The notes below the pieces were generated by a model that had not been told where the DNA came from, did not search any database, and saw only the letters and a list, made by a program, of their open reading frames with translations. 64,000 nucleotides of DNA from Orobanche coerulescens. Taxonomy: Eukaryota; Streptophyta; Magnoliopsida; Lamiales; Orobanchaceae. Made by a program: the position numbers and the translations under genes. Positions 1 to 10,652 of the stretch are shown piece by piece. Position 1 is the stretch's first letter; each line of letters begins with the position of its first letter. The stretch is taken from assembly GCA_033398695.1 (NCBI GenBank), contig CM065803.1, forward strand, positions 50,459,501 to 50,523,500, written 5' to 3'.

Positions 1-515
1 TATTAAAACAAAGAGTGATAGACAAACAATGAGAAATTCCACGAACAGTGTGTAAACGCGACATTCCTCAAAATGCGATAAACTGACTAGGTAAGCATCT
101 GATACACGAGTCGAGATGATAAACATACATATGGTCACGAGGAATCGAGGTGGAGGAGTATGAGTTTGAAAATAAATGTTTCAAGATCTAGGAAACATTA
201 CGAAATAACTCAAACATCCTGGAACCACGTTTTGAGCTCGAGCAACAACATCCAAGTTCATAACACGTTTGAAATATTATTTGCACATGTAGAAACGATT
301 AAATGATAATTTCGAACAAAATTTACAAAGATCAATCTAGAAATGCGGAAATGTCACAATAATCCATGGATTCCGATAAAATAACTCTGAAACTCATCCA
401 GATGACGCTAAACTGAGCAGAACAAGGTACTTTAAATTTGTCGGAAGGATTACAAACGAGTCGTCAACAATGAAAAATCACTCAAAATAGAAATTACTAA
501 AAAGTGGTTATTGCA
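1..515 (-). repeat. Probable 3' LTR fragment of Gyp-E (diverged)
   Basis: This stretch has no plausible gene. Its right end reads GGTTATTGCA and is followed by a purine-rich tract on the minus strand and a GAGGTCGAAACG-like motif. The same arrangement ends the coding part of A, B and D (GGGACGAAACTT, purine tract, then the LTR starting TGTAAT). Read on the minus strand the fragment would begin TGCAATAACC, close to the TGTAATAACC that begins the 5' LTR of Gyp-E at 43082. Beyond the first 60 or so bases similarity is patchy, so the two LTRs are strongly diverged or one has been replaced. The other end lies outside the window. Confidence 0.5.
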
Positions 516-533
516 TTCCCCCATACTAAGAAA
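516..533 (-). other. Polypurine tract of Gyp-E
   Basis: The minus strand reads TTTCTTAGTATGGGGGAA directly before the putative 3' LTR. This is the expected primer site for plus-strand DNA synthesis in an LTR retrotransposon. Position and the upstream GAGGTCGAAAC motif match the tracts of A, B and D. Confidence 0.5.
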
Positions 534-650
534 ACGTTTCGACCTCAAAACTTAGAACAATAAGGGTTGGAAACGTAAAACAATGGGATGAAAATAATCA
601 AAGTCATGGTTGTTGGAAATAGCAACGATTAAGACATAGTTATAAAATCT

Positions 651-1186
651 TCACTCGCCAATGCTAGGCTCTTCAGGAAGGGAAGTAAAGGTTCGGGACA
701 CACTCCGGTCATTTACCTTGCTCATCGATAGAGTGGCATTCTTTGCCTGCTCGGAGACTAACTCACAATACTGTATTCGATGACCCTCGCGCCCGCACTG
801 GTAGCAAGTCAAGGGTGGAGATGGATAATTTGCACGAATATGCCCCTGGACATTGCAGTTGAAGCACCTCTCCGTCTTACCAAAAATCAACGATGTCGGC
901 TTGGAACTCCTAGCGCTCACACCCGACCGCGATGATGATGAGTTCGAACGACACGGGGGTTTGGAACCTTAGTTCCTTTGCCACCTGGGAATTTTCCAGA
1001 TGTCTTCTGCCTCTTTACCTCACTCGTAGGCTCAACCACTGAGGAGATTTCGTAGCATATCGTCTGGTCTTGGTACTCCTTTACCGTAGCATGAATCCTT
1101 CTCGTACGAACCACCTCACTGCTTCCCCAACCATCATCCCGTCCACGTCCATCAAGGCTCGACATACTAAGACATGTAATTACCAT
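651..1186 (-). pseudogene. Gyp-E gag remnant with CCHC zinc knuckles
   Basis: Two overlapping minus-strand frames (917-1186, then 651-920) hold the C-terminal end of a Ty3/gypsy Gag, the nucleocapsid protein that packages element RNA. The first frame opens with a short Gly/Arg-rich stretch and jumps directly to a TVKEYQDQ segment that matches TLKEYQDR near the end of the Gyp-A gag. About 200 or more residues of the capsid region are therefore missing. The second frame has two CX2CX4HX4C knuckles: the first has lost its final Cys (CFNCNVQGHIRANY), the second is intact (CYQCGREGHRIQYC). No protease, reverse transcriptase or integrase follows before the polypurine tract, so the element is gag-only and non-autonomous. 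A frameshift near 917 separates the two pieces. Confidence 0.75.
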
Positions 1187-2131
1187 TCAACGCAAATAAC
1201 TAATCGCATAGTGATACTACAATCATCCATACAAGATTCAGTCAGCATCCACGAACGCCCAAAGTGGGCCACACTATAATGAAAAAGAATTCGGGAAGCA
1301 AGCGTACTATATACGAGGCCGAGTGTTTTCTTTATACCCAGAAACGAGACTATTCGGGTTGTATATTAACTAGAGCATCGCAGAGCGCAAAATTTTGATA
1401 TCAAATTCTAGTCCTCCGACAAGGACGACAATATTATGCGTGCACTTTATGAAAACAACTTTTAGAAAAAAGAGGGCGAGCCGCGTTTTGCCCAAGACTT
1501 GTAATATCTATTCTTTTATTAGAAGAGGAGGTTTTATTTCACACATCGATTTTAAAAGCATTTTTTTAATAATGTACAAAATAATTTATGTTTTTTAAAT
1601 TTCAAAGACGCCGTATCTAATTTGAAACATTTCAAAAATTTATTTGTGATTTGGTACCAAAAATTTTATTTAATCGAAAAAAATATTTTCCCACCGAAAT
1701 ACGTGACCGTTTGATATGACGATTTTAAATTGTAGGTTTTTACAATTTGTGAAGATTTCAAAACATCATTTTAAAAATGTTCATGCAGCGGATAAGATTA
1801 ATACTTAAACATTCATTCTTATGAAGTATATCAATCGATAATATATTCGATTTCTAAAATACACTACATAACTATTATCACCCAGACCATACACGCATTT
1901 CATATCCAAAACAAAAATGTTACGACCAAGTTCCAGTCCCTCGATCAAAATTAAACACGTTAGCACAACACAATCACAACATACATATGAGAGGACTTAC
2001 AATCGGGAGACTTACAATCACGGATCGCCTGAAGATGATGTCGGAACCACGATACTAATCACAACTCTGATGCGCGCGACTTACACAGGACATAGACTTG
2101 ACCCAACAGCCTAGGTTTTTCACAAACCTAT
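1187..2131 (-). other. Gyp-E untranslated leader, no gene seen
   Basis: Between the primer site and the gag remnant lies about 945 bp of AT-rich sequence with only short chance frames. It sits where the leader and the N-terminal part of gag would be. The part next to the primer site (about 2090-2131) resembles the matching part of LARD-D at about 47150-47200, including an AAAACCTAGGCTG segment. Confidence 0.6.
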
Positions 2132-2143
2132 GCTCTGATACCA
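2132..2143 (-). other. Primer binding site (tRNA-Met type) of Gyp-E
   Basis: The minus strand reads TGGTATCAGAGC, complementary to the 3' end of plant initiator tRNA-Met. It lies five bases inside the 5' LTR edge at 2149 and fixes the element on the minus strand. Confidence 0.9.
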
Positions 2144-2148
2144 TATTC

Positions 2149-3631
2149 TGTAACACCCGCGGTACAAACCGGAAATGTTACAGCGCCGTAGACCCTTCTC
2201 ACAAGAATCTACTAGGCTAAACTCCAAAAGACTGCTCAATGATTGACTGACCGAGGTCAAATTAATTGCAAAATAGACCGATAAGGTCACTAAAAATTCA
2301 AAAACCAACATAGTCCAACTCAACGACAATACTAAACTCGAATACAAAAAAGAATGACATCTCAATTACAAACCACACCCGTGCAAGGGTGATTACACGA
2401 CCAAAAGAGGAATACTGACCAAAATAAAACAAAAGAAAAGAGCCTGACTCTTGTGTGATTAGTATAATTATCCTTCATCTCCTTCCAAGTCGATCTAATG
2501 ACGGCTCCTGAACCGTAGGTACCTGAATGCATAACAGGCACCCAACCCCTGATTACTCGGGGGTTAGCAAACTGGAATTTGCTAGTGCAAGTACATAATG
2601 AGCAAGATATACAAAAAAATATCAACACAAAACTCAACAACCCCGAAGCCTTAACACGATTCATGCATTCTCACAACCAACACAGAAGAGCATTCACTTA
2701 CACAAGATGAAATACATTCACGCAGTCACATTTTTTCCCTGGAAAATAAGAGTCAAAGAAACATTAGGCGAGTCTCAATGAGTCAAAAGAACTAGTTCGA
2801 AAACCCTTTTTAAAAGAAATATTTCGAAAAACATTTTGATAAAAAGGTTTGAAAACACTAATATTGATTCGTGTCATTTTAAATGGTTTGGGGCTTTTGA
2901 AAAATCGAATGGAAATACTTTAGAAAATACCTTCAAAATTTCTCGGGTCCTTGACCCAATATACGAGAAAAACAATTTTACGGAAAAAAACATTTCGATG
3001 TCAATTGGTGTCCTCGACCCAATTCACAGAATACTATCACAAGACAATCATCTCAACATCTCACGGGTCACAGAACACTTTCGCAGCACAATCATTTCAA
3101 ATTCTCACAGGGAGAAAGGGTTCGGGTACCTGCATCATTGCAGGTTTTGCGACAAATCCTGCTCAAGACCCCCGATGACTAATTAACCATCGGAAATCTC
3201 GTCAGATATCCCTGGTTAATTAGTCCTGATACCAACATTCAAAAAGAGTTAAACAGGATTTAAAAGTACACATTTGTTCGGTATTAGGGTCTTAGCTGTC
3301 ACTCGAATATCCGCAACCAATAAGCCTGCCAAGCGCCTCCACTGACACACCTGTATATTGGCGTTCACTATACTGTGGTGGCCGCACCCTTGTACATGTC
3401 GCCGTGCCGGCGTCACTCCCGCAAGAGCCTCCCCTTGCAACATGCATTAGGCAACACCATCGTTCCACCATCCACAGGAGCCGCTACTTGCAGCATACAC
3501 AGATCGGAGTACACGCCCCGCCCTCAGAGGCTTAGGATATGACGTCTCTCACAAACAAATATTCAAATTGTTTCACACACCAAGCACACAGTCAATCATC
3601 ACAACAAATATCACAATCAACACACTAACGT
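2149..3631 (-). repeat. Gyp-E 5' LTR, inner part (split by LINE-L)
   Basis: In plus-strand reading the LTR begins TGTAACACCC next to the primer site. It runs to 3631, where LINE-L is inserted, and resumes at 41508. The two parts together give an LTR of about 3.06 kb. This part holds the R/U5 side; no convincing protein is encoded. The start sequence is close to the LTR start of Gyp-A (TGTAACACCC at 35595), so E and A are related families. Confidence 0.85.
3619..3631. repeat. LINE-L target-site duplication, left copy
   Basis: AACACACTAACGT occurs here and again at 41495-41507, directly after the poly(A) tail of LINE-L. Two of the 13 bases may be part of the tail, so the true duplication is 11-13 bp. 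Such long duplications are typical of target-primed reverse transcription. Confidence 0.88.
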
Positions 3632-3703
3632 GAAGACATTAAAATGAAAGAGAGAAAGCGCATGTTAGTGAACGAAGGTTAACGTGCGCTCGACATTGTA
3701 CGG

Positions 3704-4991
3704 ATGGGCAAGAGGGTTCGTCGTAGGAAGGATCAGATATCGAAAATGATAGAGGAGACAACGCCGACTAGTTCCGCATCACAGATGAGAGTTTTGAATG
3801 ATGAAACCATGCCTGAGCTTGTCAAATCGCTGAAAGGAAAGGAGAAGGCAGGTGTAATAATAGTGAGGAAGGAAGACTCGAGTCCAGTGGTGGAATTAGG
3901 GGAAATTGAAGGATCTGCCACTCACACAGAGCTAATGGAAACCAGCAGGAGGTTGAACATGGATCTCCACAACTCCAAAAAGAGGAAAATTATGGGCCCA
4001 AACCGATAAAATCAGGTATGAAACTTGAGTATGTGCCTCCAGTTTTGAAGAATGGTATTCCTACTGCGTGTTTGGAGAAACATGACATTGAGGTTGAAGC
4101 TGTGAAATGGGAGACTGCTATTATACTCTATGTGATTGAAGATTCTCCTACTATTTCTTATGCCAATGCCTATTTAATGAAATAATCTAACATTGAAAAT
4201 AAACCTGAAATCTTCTATCACAATGAGGGGTATTTTGTGATTCGATTTAAGACTATGGAGGAGAGGAATGAAATTCTATTTTCTGGGCCACATACCATTG
4301 CCTATAAACCTATTATTATTAAATTGTGGGAAGCAAAGTTTTGTTTTGAGAAATTCTGAAAGTTGTTCCACTATGGATTCAACTTCCAAATCTTCCCCTT
4401 AATTGCTGGGGTGCTAACTCCGTGAGCAGGATAGGGAGCACAATTGGAAAACCACTATTTGCAGATGAATGCACATCAATTCAGAGTAAGATTTTTTATG
4501 CTCGAATGCTGGTTGAGGTTGATGTCACATAACCAATCTAATATAAAGTCATGATTGAGGGGGCGAATAGAAAGTAGGTGGAACAAAGAATTATCTATGA
4601 CTGGATTCCCCCTTTCTGCAATATTTGTTAAGCAGTTGGACACAACTGTAATGATAAAGTGAAGCCCCGGTCGTATCAAAAAGCACTTAAAAAGCAGCAG
4701 TGGCAGCCTAAGGTCAAGAATAAAATAGCAAACACACAACTAGTGAATTCTAAGCCAATTGTTGAAGCTCAGACTGTTGAACCCCCAGTTGTTCAAGTGA
4801 TTCAGAAGAGAAAACCAGTGCCACCTGAGGTTATTAAAAGAACTGAACCAATTGAGGTGTGGACTGTGCCTAAAAAGACTGCTAATAAAGCATCTCCAAG
4901 TGAGCCAACAATGAACCTTGCTTCTGAGAACCCCTTCCAGTTGATTGCTGCTCCTGAGACTACTTACATACCACAAATAAGGGGCGGGAAC
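3704..4991 (+). pseudogene. LINE-L ORF1 (DUF4283-like, zinc knuckle)
   Basis: ORF1 proteins of plant L1 elements bind the element RNA. An open frame runs from the ATG at 3704 to 4009. The reading then continues with frameshifts and stops through a DUF4283-like domain at about 4020-4480; segments such as GIPTACLEKHDIEVEAVKWE and GYFVIRFKTMEERNEILFSG are visible. A damaged CCHC knuckle follows near 4612-4655 (a CNIC...GHNCN pattern in broken frames). A Lys/Gln/Pro-rich tail is open from 4659. The tail has no stop codon before the ORF2 start at 4992, so the two proteins now share one frame. There are at least two internal stops, for example the TAA near 4184 after AYLMK. Confidence 0.85.
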
Positions 4992-6059
4992 ATGAGGATT
5001 ATCATCTGGAATGTGAGAGGATGTAATAATCCTCTCAAGTAAAAAGAAATCAAAACCTTTTTGCTGAAAAATAAGATTGACTGTGATGCTTTATTAGAAA
5101 CTAGAGTCAAGAAAGGAAAGTTTAAGGAAATTTCAGAAAAGATTTGTAGGAATTGGATGGTGGTGAATAACTATACTCATGCTACTAATGGTAGGATTTG
5201 GGTTTGCTGGAATCCTAAGACTATTAATGGTGTTTGGGTGGAGAACCAAGAGCAAAGTATACATTGTATTTTAACTGATTTGGTATCTGGTAAGGAGATG
5301 CATCTGGTATCCATATATGCATATAACACAGCTAAATTGAGGAAAAGTCTCTGGCTAACTATGGCAAGAACCTCTCAATCTGTTGCTAGCCTTCTCATAT
5401 TTGGTGGAGACTTCAATACCATCTTGAATGCTGATGAACGATTTCAAGGAAACCAAGTAATTACTGCTGATTATAAGGACTTCTCGGAGTGTTTAACTGA
5501 TGCTGAGCTTACACTTATTAAGCATATAGGCAGTGACTTTTCTTGGTGCAACAATCAATTGGGTGCAGGCAGAATTTACTCTCTTATTGATAGGGCAGTG
5601 GCTAATACTCAATGGATGAGTGAATATCCTGCTGTGGTTGTTGAGTTATTAGATAAAAGAATCTCAAACCATGTGCCCCAGCTGCTGAATATTGATAATG
5701 GTACTGTTTTGAGGAAAGCTCCATTCAAATTCCTCAACGTGCTCACTGAACATCCAGAGTTTGGAAAGATTCTTGAGGAAACATGGAACCACCATTACCA
5801 TGGAAATAAGCTCCTCAACATTTGGTATAAATTGAAACATCTCATATATCCTCTGAAAATGTTGAATACCTCCCACTTCAGGAATATTGGAGATAAGCTG
5901 GATCTTATTAGATGTGAGTTGAGCAACACACAGAAACATCTAGATCAAGATAAACTTAATGAAGAGTTAATTGCTCAGGAGAAGAATATGTTAAGAGAGT
6001 TGGAGAAATGGAGTCTTATTGAGGAGAAAATCTGGAGGCAAAAATCCAGAGTAAACTAG
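4992..6059 (+). pseudogene. LINE-L ORF2, endonuclease part
   Basis: The frame starts MRIIIWNVRGCNNPLK, the standard opening of plant L1 ORF2 proteins, whose N-terminal APE-like endonuclease nicks target DNA. A TAA at 5040-5042 interrupts it at a place where relatives have Gln, a C-to-T type change. The frame is then open to 6059. Visible motifs are LLETRVKKGK (catalytic Glu region), FGGDFNTIL (the GDFN block) and SLIDRAV. The usual SDH motif near the domain end reads SNHVP, so a catalytic Asp is lost. A shift between 6059 and 6067 separates it from the reverse transcriptase. Confidence 0.88.
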
Positions 6060-6066
6060 ATTAGGC

Positions 6067-7475
6067 TTGGTGATCACAAACCAAGTTCTTTCATGCGTAC
6101 CAAGACAGGCTGTTAATACTATCAAACTGCTGGTTAGAGTTGATGGCACAAGGTGTTTGAACCAGCAAAAAATTTCAGATGAGGTTAGAGGTTTTTACAT
6201 GACATTAATAGGAAGTGCAGCTCAATCACTGCCTATGCTTGACAAAGATATAGTGGCCAGAGGTCCAACTCTCAACCACAACCAACAGTTGATGCTGCGT
6301 GATCCATTTTCTGATAATGAGATTAAAACAGCTGTTTTCAGCATGAACCCACATAAAGCTCCTGGATTGGATGGTTTTAATGCTCATTTCTTCCAACATT
6401 CTTGGAGTCTCATTGGTGATGATGTTATTGTAGCTATTAAGGAGTTCTTTGATACAGGTTTTCTCCCTAAAACTCTCAATACTACTCTACTTACCTTGTT
6501 ACCTAAAACTACTAATGCCATCTCTATCAAAGAATTTAGACCTATTGCATACTGTAGTGTGATGTACAAAATCATATCCAAGGTTCTAACCAATAGGATG
6601 CAATGTGTTTTGGATTCCATCACAAGTGATAACCAGTCCGCTTTTGTCAAGGGAAGGGTGATCTTTGATAACATTTTATTGAGTCATGAGATTGTAAGTG
6701 GGTATGGCAGGAAACATATTTCTCCTAGGTGCATGGTCAAGATTGATATCCAAAAGGTTTATGACTCTGTGGAATGGCCTTTTGTGAAGTTCCTTTTACT
6801 TGAGGTGGGTTTCCCTTTTAAGTTTGTTGGCTGGATCATGGCTTGCCTCAGTTCTGTTACCTATTTAGTGAATATCAATGGAGAGATCTCTAATTCTTTT
6901 GAAGCTAGAAAGGGCCTCAGACAAGGAGACCCTATTTCTCCCTATCTATTTGTTGTTTGTATGGAGTACCTTAACAGATGTCGGTTAGAGCTGAAATCTG
7001 AGAAAACTATTCAGTTCCAACCTAGATGTAAGAAGATGGGCTTGGTTCATGTTTGTTTTGCAGATGATTTTCTCTTGTTCGCTAAGGGAGATATCAGATC
7101 AATTAGGAAACTTCTTGCTGCTTTTAACAAATTCTCAACTGTGTCAGGATTAAAAGCAATTGAGACTAAAAGTTGTATCTATTTTGGTGGTGTTAGTGGA
7201 GCTGTGCAAGACTCAATTCTCAGTGAGTTCGGTATGACAAAAGGAGAGCTTCCTTTTAGGTTTGGGAGTGCCACTGTCTTCTAAAAAGCTCTCTATTGCA
7301 TAGTGTCAACCACTCATAAAGAGGATTATGACTAGAATTGATTGTTGGTCCTCCAAATTGCTATCTTATGCAGGATGGCTACAATTAATTAAATCTGTTC
7401 TGTTTAGTATCCAAGATTACTGGTGCCATGTTTTTCTGCTTCCTTAGAAGGTAATCAAAGCTATACAGTCTACAT
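6067..7475 (+). pseudogene. LINE-L ORF2, reverse transcriptase part
   Basis: The frame 6067-7284 carries the non-LTR reverse transcriptase core: HKAPGLDGFNAHFFQ, FRPIAYCSVMYKIISKVL, SAFVKGRVIFDNILL, MVKIDIQKVYDSVEW, RKGLRQGDPISPYLFV and the active-site block FADDFLLFAKGD. The catalytic Asp pair is present. After a stop at 7284 the continuation in other frames (ending near HVFLLP and KVIKAIQST) runs to 7475, where CACTA-T interrupts it. The same sequence resumes at 16881 with SFLWSGKSSLTKKALVAWE. Confidence 0.93.
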
Positions 7476-7497
7476 CACTACGCCATAAATGGCATTC
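7476..7497 (+). repeat. CACTA-T left terminal inverted repeat
   Basis: Twenty-two bases starting CACTACGCCATAAATGGC match the inverted right end in all but two positions. The first five bases are the diagnostic CACTA. Confidence 0.93.
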
Positions 7498-7753
7498 GGC
7501 AACCACATAAATGTGTTACCTTAGACCCAATTTTTTGTTGCCACAGACCCAAAATGGGCAAAGGTAATATTTTAGTTAAGTTGCTCTGTGAGCAGCAGCC
7601 TTTGCACTCAAAGGCAACATGTGGACCATCCTAAGCTAACATAGGATTATTTGTTACCTAAGGACCCTACAACAACATCCTAAGGATCCTACAGCAACAT
7701 AATATTCGTATTGCAATAGACTTTGTAATTTTGTAAAATATATAGCCAGTTTA

Positions 7754-7868
7754 GTGGGTTCCATATATGGGGCCCATTTTGTGGGTCCCACAGGTCGGGC
7801 CCACCGATGGGACCCACTTAGTGGGGTCAGCTGGTGGGGCCTACTTTGTGGGGGCCACGGGTGGGGCC
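7754..7868. repeat. GGGCCCAC-type GC-rich subterminal array
   Basis: About 115 bp in an otherwise AT-rich area consist of repeated GTGGGNCCCAC / GGGCCCAC / TGGGGCC words at roughly 18-20 bp spacing. These match the core of plant class I TCP binding sites (GGNCCCAC). They may serve as protein-binding sites of the transposon end. That role is an inference. Confidence 0.6.
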
Positions 7869-9183
7869 AGAATTATGCAGCAATTTTTAGTCTATTCTCT
7901 ATTACCAATTGTAGCACACTAGGTGTTACATGTGTTACCAATGAAAGACATTTGCAATATATATAGTACCTAAGGTAACACCTTCATTTTAACAAAATAA
8001 AAATGTAAATTTTAAATTTAGCATTTCCCATTAAAAAACCAACAAACCAATTCACAGAAACAAACTACATCATCCAACTACATAATCCCATCATAAAAAA
8101 ACAACTATATCCAATCACAAAACCAACCAACTACATATATACAAGTACTAGAAGAAAATAACTTGGTCATTTTTAACCAATTACATCAGTGGACGCCTAA
8201 GACTAATATACAAAAAGACTCTAAGAAACTATTCGGTGGAATACTTATTCAATTAGCTAAGGATTAGCCAATTTGCTTGAGTTGGTGTCCATTCACAAAC
8301 TTCACCTCCTTTGAACGAGAGAGCTGCAGAATGACAAGAAAGAAGAGTCAATAATTAGTGATGGTTACTAAGCTTCCAAATAAGCAGCCTGTTAACAACT
8401 ATCAGAAAAATAAGGTCTCCAAATTAGTTGTTCTAAACCAGAAATAATTTGCCAAGCTTATTTATCTTGACCAAATTTGAAGGATCATTTATCGAATTCT
8501 GATACTTTTCAAGAATAAACTAAAGTACATAAAAGAAGACATATCTCCCTATTTTTCTAGGTTTAAAATTCAAGCTCACTACTCTTCATTCGGCTTTCCA
8601 AGGTTGTCGACATGTAAAGATAAGAAAAGGCATGTCACTACTACTGCAATTCTCCAGAACCAATATAGGTAATATCAATTTATAAATAGTTAACTCCAAA
8701 CCTCAGCATTATGTCAAGCCACAACTGGAAAAAGCTTAAAGCTCTTTAAGTCAAGAAAATGTGTAATTTAAAAATCAATAAACAATTACATATCAATTAT
8801 CAACACCCAATACGTTCTACTGTAACAAAATACCAACATCCTATCAAATTACTGTGCTTTATTACTATGATATTCCTACTAAAATCACCAAGCCCCTCTT
8901 TTCATTCAAGTACTACTTATTACACCTGAATCACCCGATATCATGTAAATGACAAACATAGAGATAAAGAAAATTGTGCAAACTATCAAGAGTAATATTA
9001 CTGCAATAATTTTTAAAAACCAGAAGATGTCCATATAAATTCTGCAATTTTACTTGCATTACAAGAGAGCATATGCAAACCAGGTAGAATAACCACGGGA
9101 ACATACTTCCAATCAGAGGATGCCATAGTGATTTCTTGTTAAAGGGTTCACAGAGCGAATTTTTCATAGTGATCTACACAAAC
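7869..9183. other. CACTA-T interior, non-coding
   Basis: AT-rich sequence. The first 110 bp still carry GTGTTACA/GGTAACACC subterminal motifs (7906, 7963). I see no gene. On the minus strand it lies downstream of the last recognised OTU exon and may be captured intron sequence. A short exon-like frame at about 8275-8320, preceded by a CTGCAG acceptor, could not be assigned. Confidence 0.5.
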
Positions 9184-10652
9184 CTGTTTCAGAACTTCCT
9201 TACGAATATGCTTGTGATACTCAGGTGATCTATAGATTTGGTCAGAAAGTGCGCGAAACTGCAGAGAGGACCAAAAATATAGAAAAGATGTCAGACTTCA
9301 ACATTCAAGTAATATAGAATTACCAATTTATTATGATGGGGTAAAAGACCTGACAATTGCCATCCCCTGACACTTTTTGTTCATACAATCCAAAAACATG
9401 TAGCCTGTGAGGGAATTAACAACTAAAAGCAGTTATTGACTTATCCGAAATGAGGAATTAAGGATGTAAAAAAGTTTCCATCTTTACTACTTGTTGAAGT
9501 TGAGTTCATACATGTATTCTACAAAGTACCAGCAACTAATGAATGCTCATTCAAAAATCCAGAGAGAGCACCTAATATTTTCACCGACCTCTGTATTAAA
9601 CGTTGATGATCCATTGTAGCATTATTTGAGTCTGGAATGTAAGAATTTATCTTTAGAACGTGCTGAAATTCCAAACACAAAACAAGAGGTGAAATTACAT
9701 TTCAGAAAGTTTAGTTAATAATACAATCAAAAAATGCATTTGAGTAATGTTTTAAATTTGTAAACTCATAAACATAAAGGGGATGATGAAAATTAAGGTT
9801 CAGGTGTTGTTCCTCTCCATTCAAGAGAAGTTTTTATGTCACTCAATTCAAGTGCAAGGAAGTGAAGCATGTCTATTCTTTGTCATACAATGGGAGGTAA
9901 AATTCGGCAGTCGCAAGTACTGAATCCATATACAGCTCTCCAGTAGTAGTGAAACTAAATAGAGATACTTTTGTGAAACATTGACTATGGAAGTGAACAC
10001 AACTACTGATCATGAAATGGAATAATTCTTCGAAATCCAGAATAATGTGGTGCTCCCTCTATGGCAAAGCATTTTACATAAAAACTTAGGTAATTTCTGC
10101 ATCTTCCTCACTTCTATTTATTTACATATACAGGAGCACCCAATTGCGCAGTTACGTGTACCGTGCAAAACAATATCAGACCGATCATTTATTTTGATGC
10201 ATTGAAGACCTCAAATTTTCATAAAGGATTAAGGGGATAGCACTGAGGGTATACTTCAACTTAATTACACAAACACTCTTTCAGATGTCATATTGGTATT
10301 AATATTCACATGCCTTACAAAACAAAGAATCATATCTCAAGTCATAGTGAGCACCCCTACAAACTATTTAGAATCTTCTAAGTCAATGGAAAATTACGAA
10401 GCTAAAAAAGTTCACAGGGACAGTGACATCATTCTTCAGAACAATTGATTACAAACCCAAAAAAAGAAAAAAAATCATCAAAACTGCACAAACTATCAAG
10501 AAGCTTACAGGAATTGGCGTTAGGTGAGAGACCCTCTGACCAACTGCTCCGTCCAACTTAGCATACTCTTCAGACAGCACCATGGCAATCATCCTATCAT
10601 CCTCAATCTCTTGCTGACTGCTAAGTGAAGACGAACTGGAGCATTCACCCAT
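9184..10652 (-). pseudogene. Captured 5' part of an OTU-family deubiquitinase gene
   Basis: Four exons with GT-AG borders read in frame on the minus strand: 10652-10509, 9662-9589, 9404-9350 and 9258-9184. Exon 1 opens MGECSSSSSLSSQQ and continues DDRMIAMVLSEEYAKLDGAV, the N-terminal signature of plant OTU cysteine proteases, which remove ubiquitin. Exon 2 gives HVLKINSYIPDSNN and MDHQRLIQR. Exon 3 gives LHVFGLYEQKVSGDGNCQ with the catalytic Cys and Asp of the DGNC motif. Exon 4 gives FRALSDQIYRSPEYHKHIRK. The codon split between exons 2 and 3 is correct. Exons for the rest of the OTU domain, including the catalytic His, were not found, so no active enzyme is expected. The first three introns are about 850, 185 and 90 bp. 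The exons carry no stop or frameshift, which points to recent capture or to constraint. Confidence 0.9.

Larger units (their letters stand above)
3632..7475 (+). mobile_element. LINE-L (L1-type non-LTR retrotransposon), segment 1
   Basis: This is the 5' and central part of a plant L1-type LINE. It has a short 5' leader of about 70 bp, ORF1 (DUF4283-like RNA-binding domain and a zinc knuckle), and ORF2 (endonuclease then reverse transcriptase). It is cut at 7475 by CACTA-T, resumes at 16878-17716, is cut again by CRM-C, and ends at 41374-41496 with a poly(A) tail. The target duplication of 11-13 bp at 3619 and 41495 frames the whole element. Stops and frameshifts show that it is dead. Confidence 0.93.

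Noticed and set aside
3670..3695. TTAACGTGCGCT in the LINE-L leader as a further palindrome site
   Set aside because: A single partial match without neighbours or a TATA box; expected by chance.
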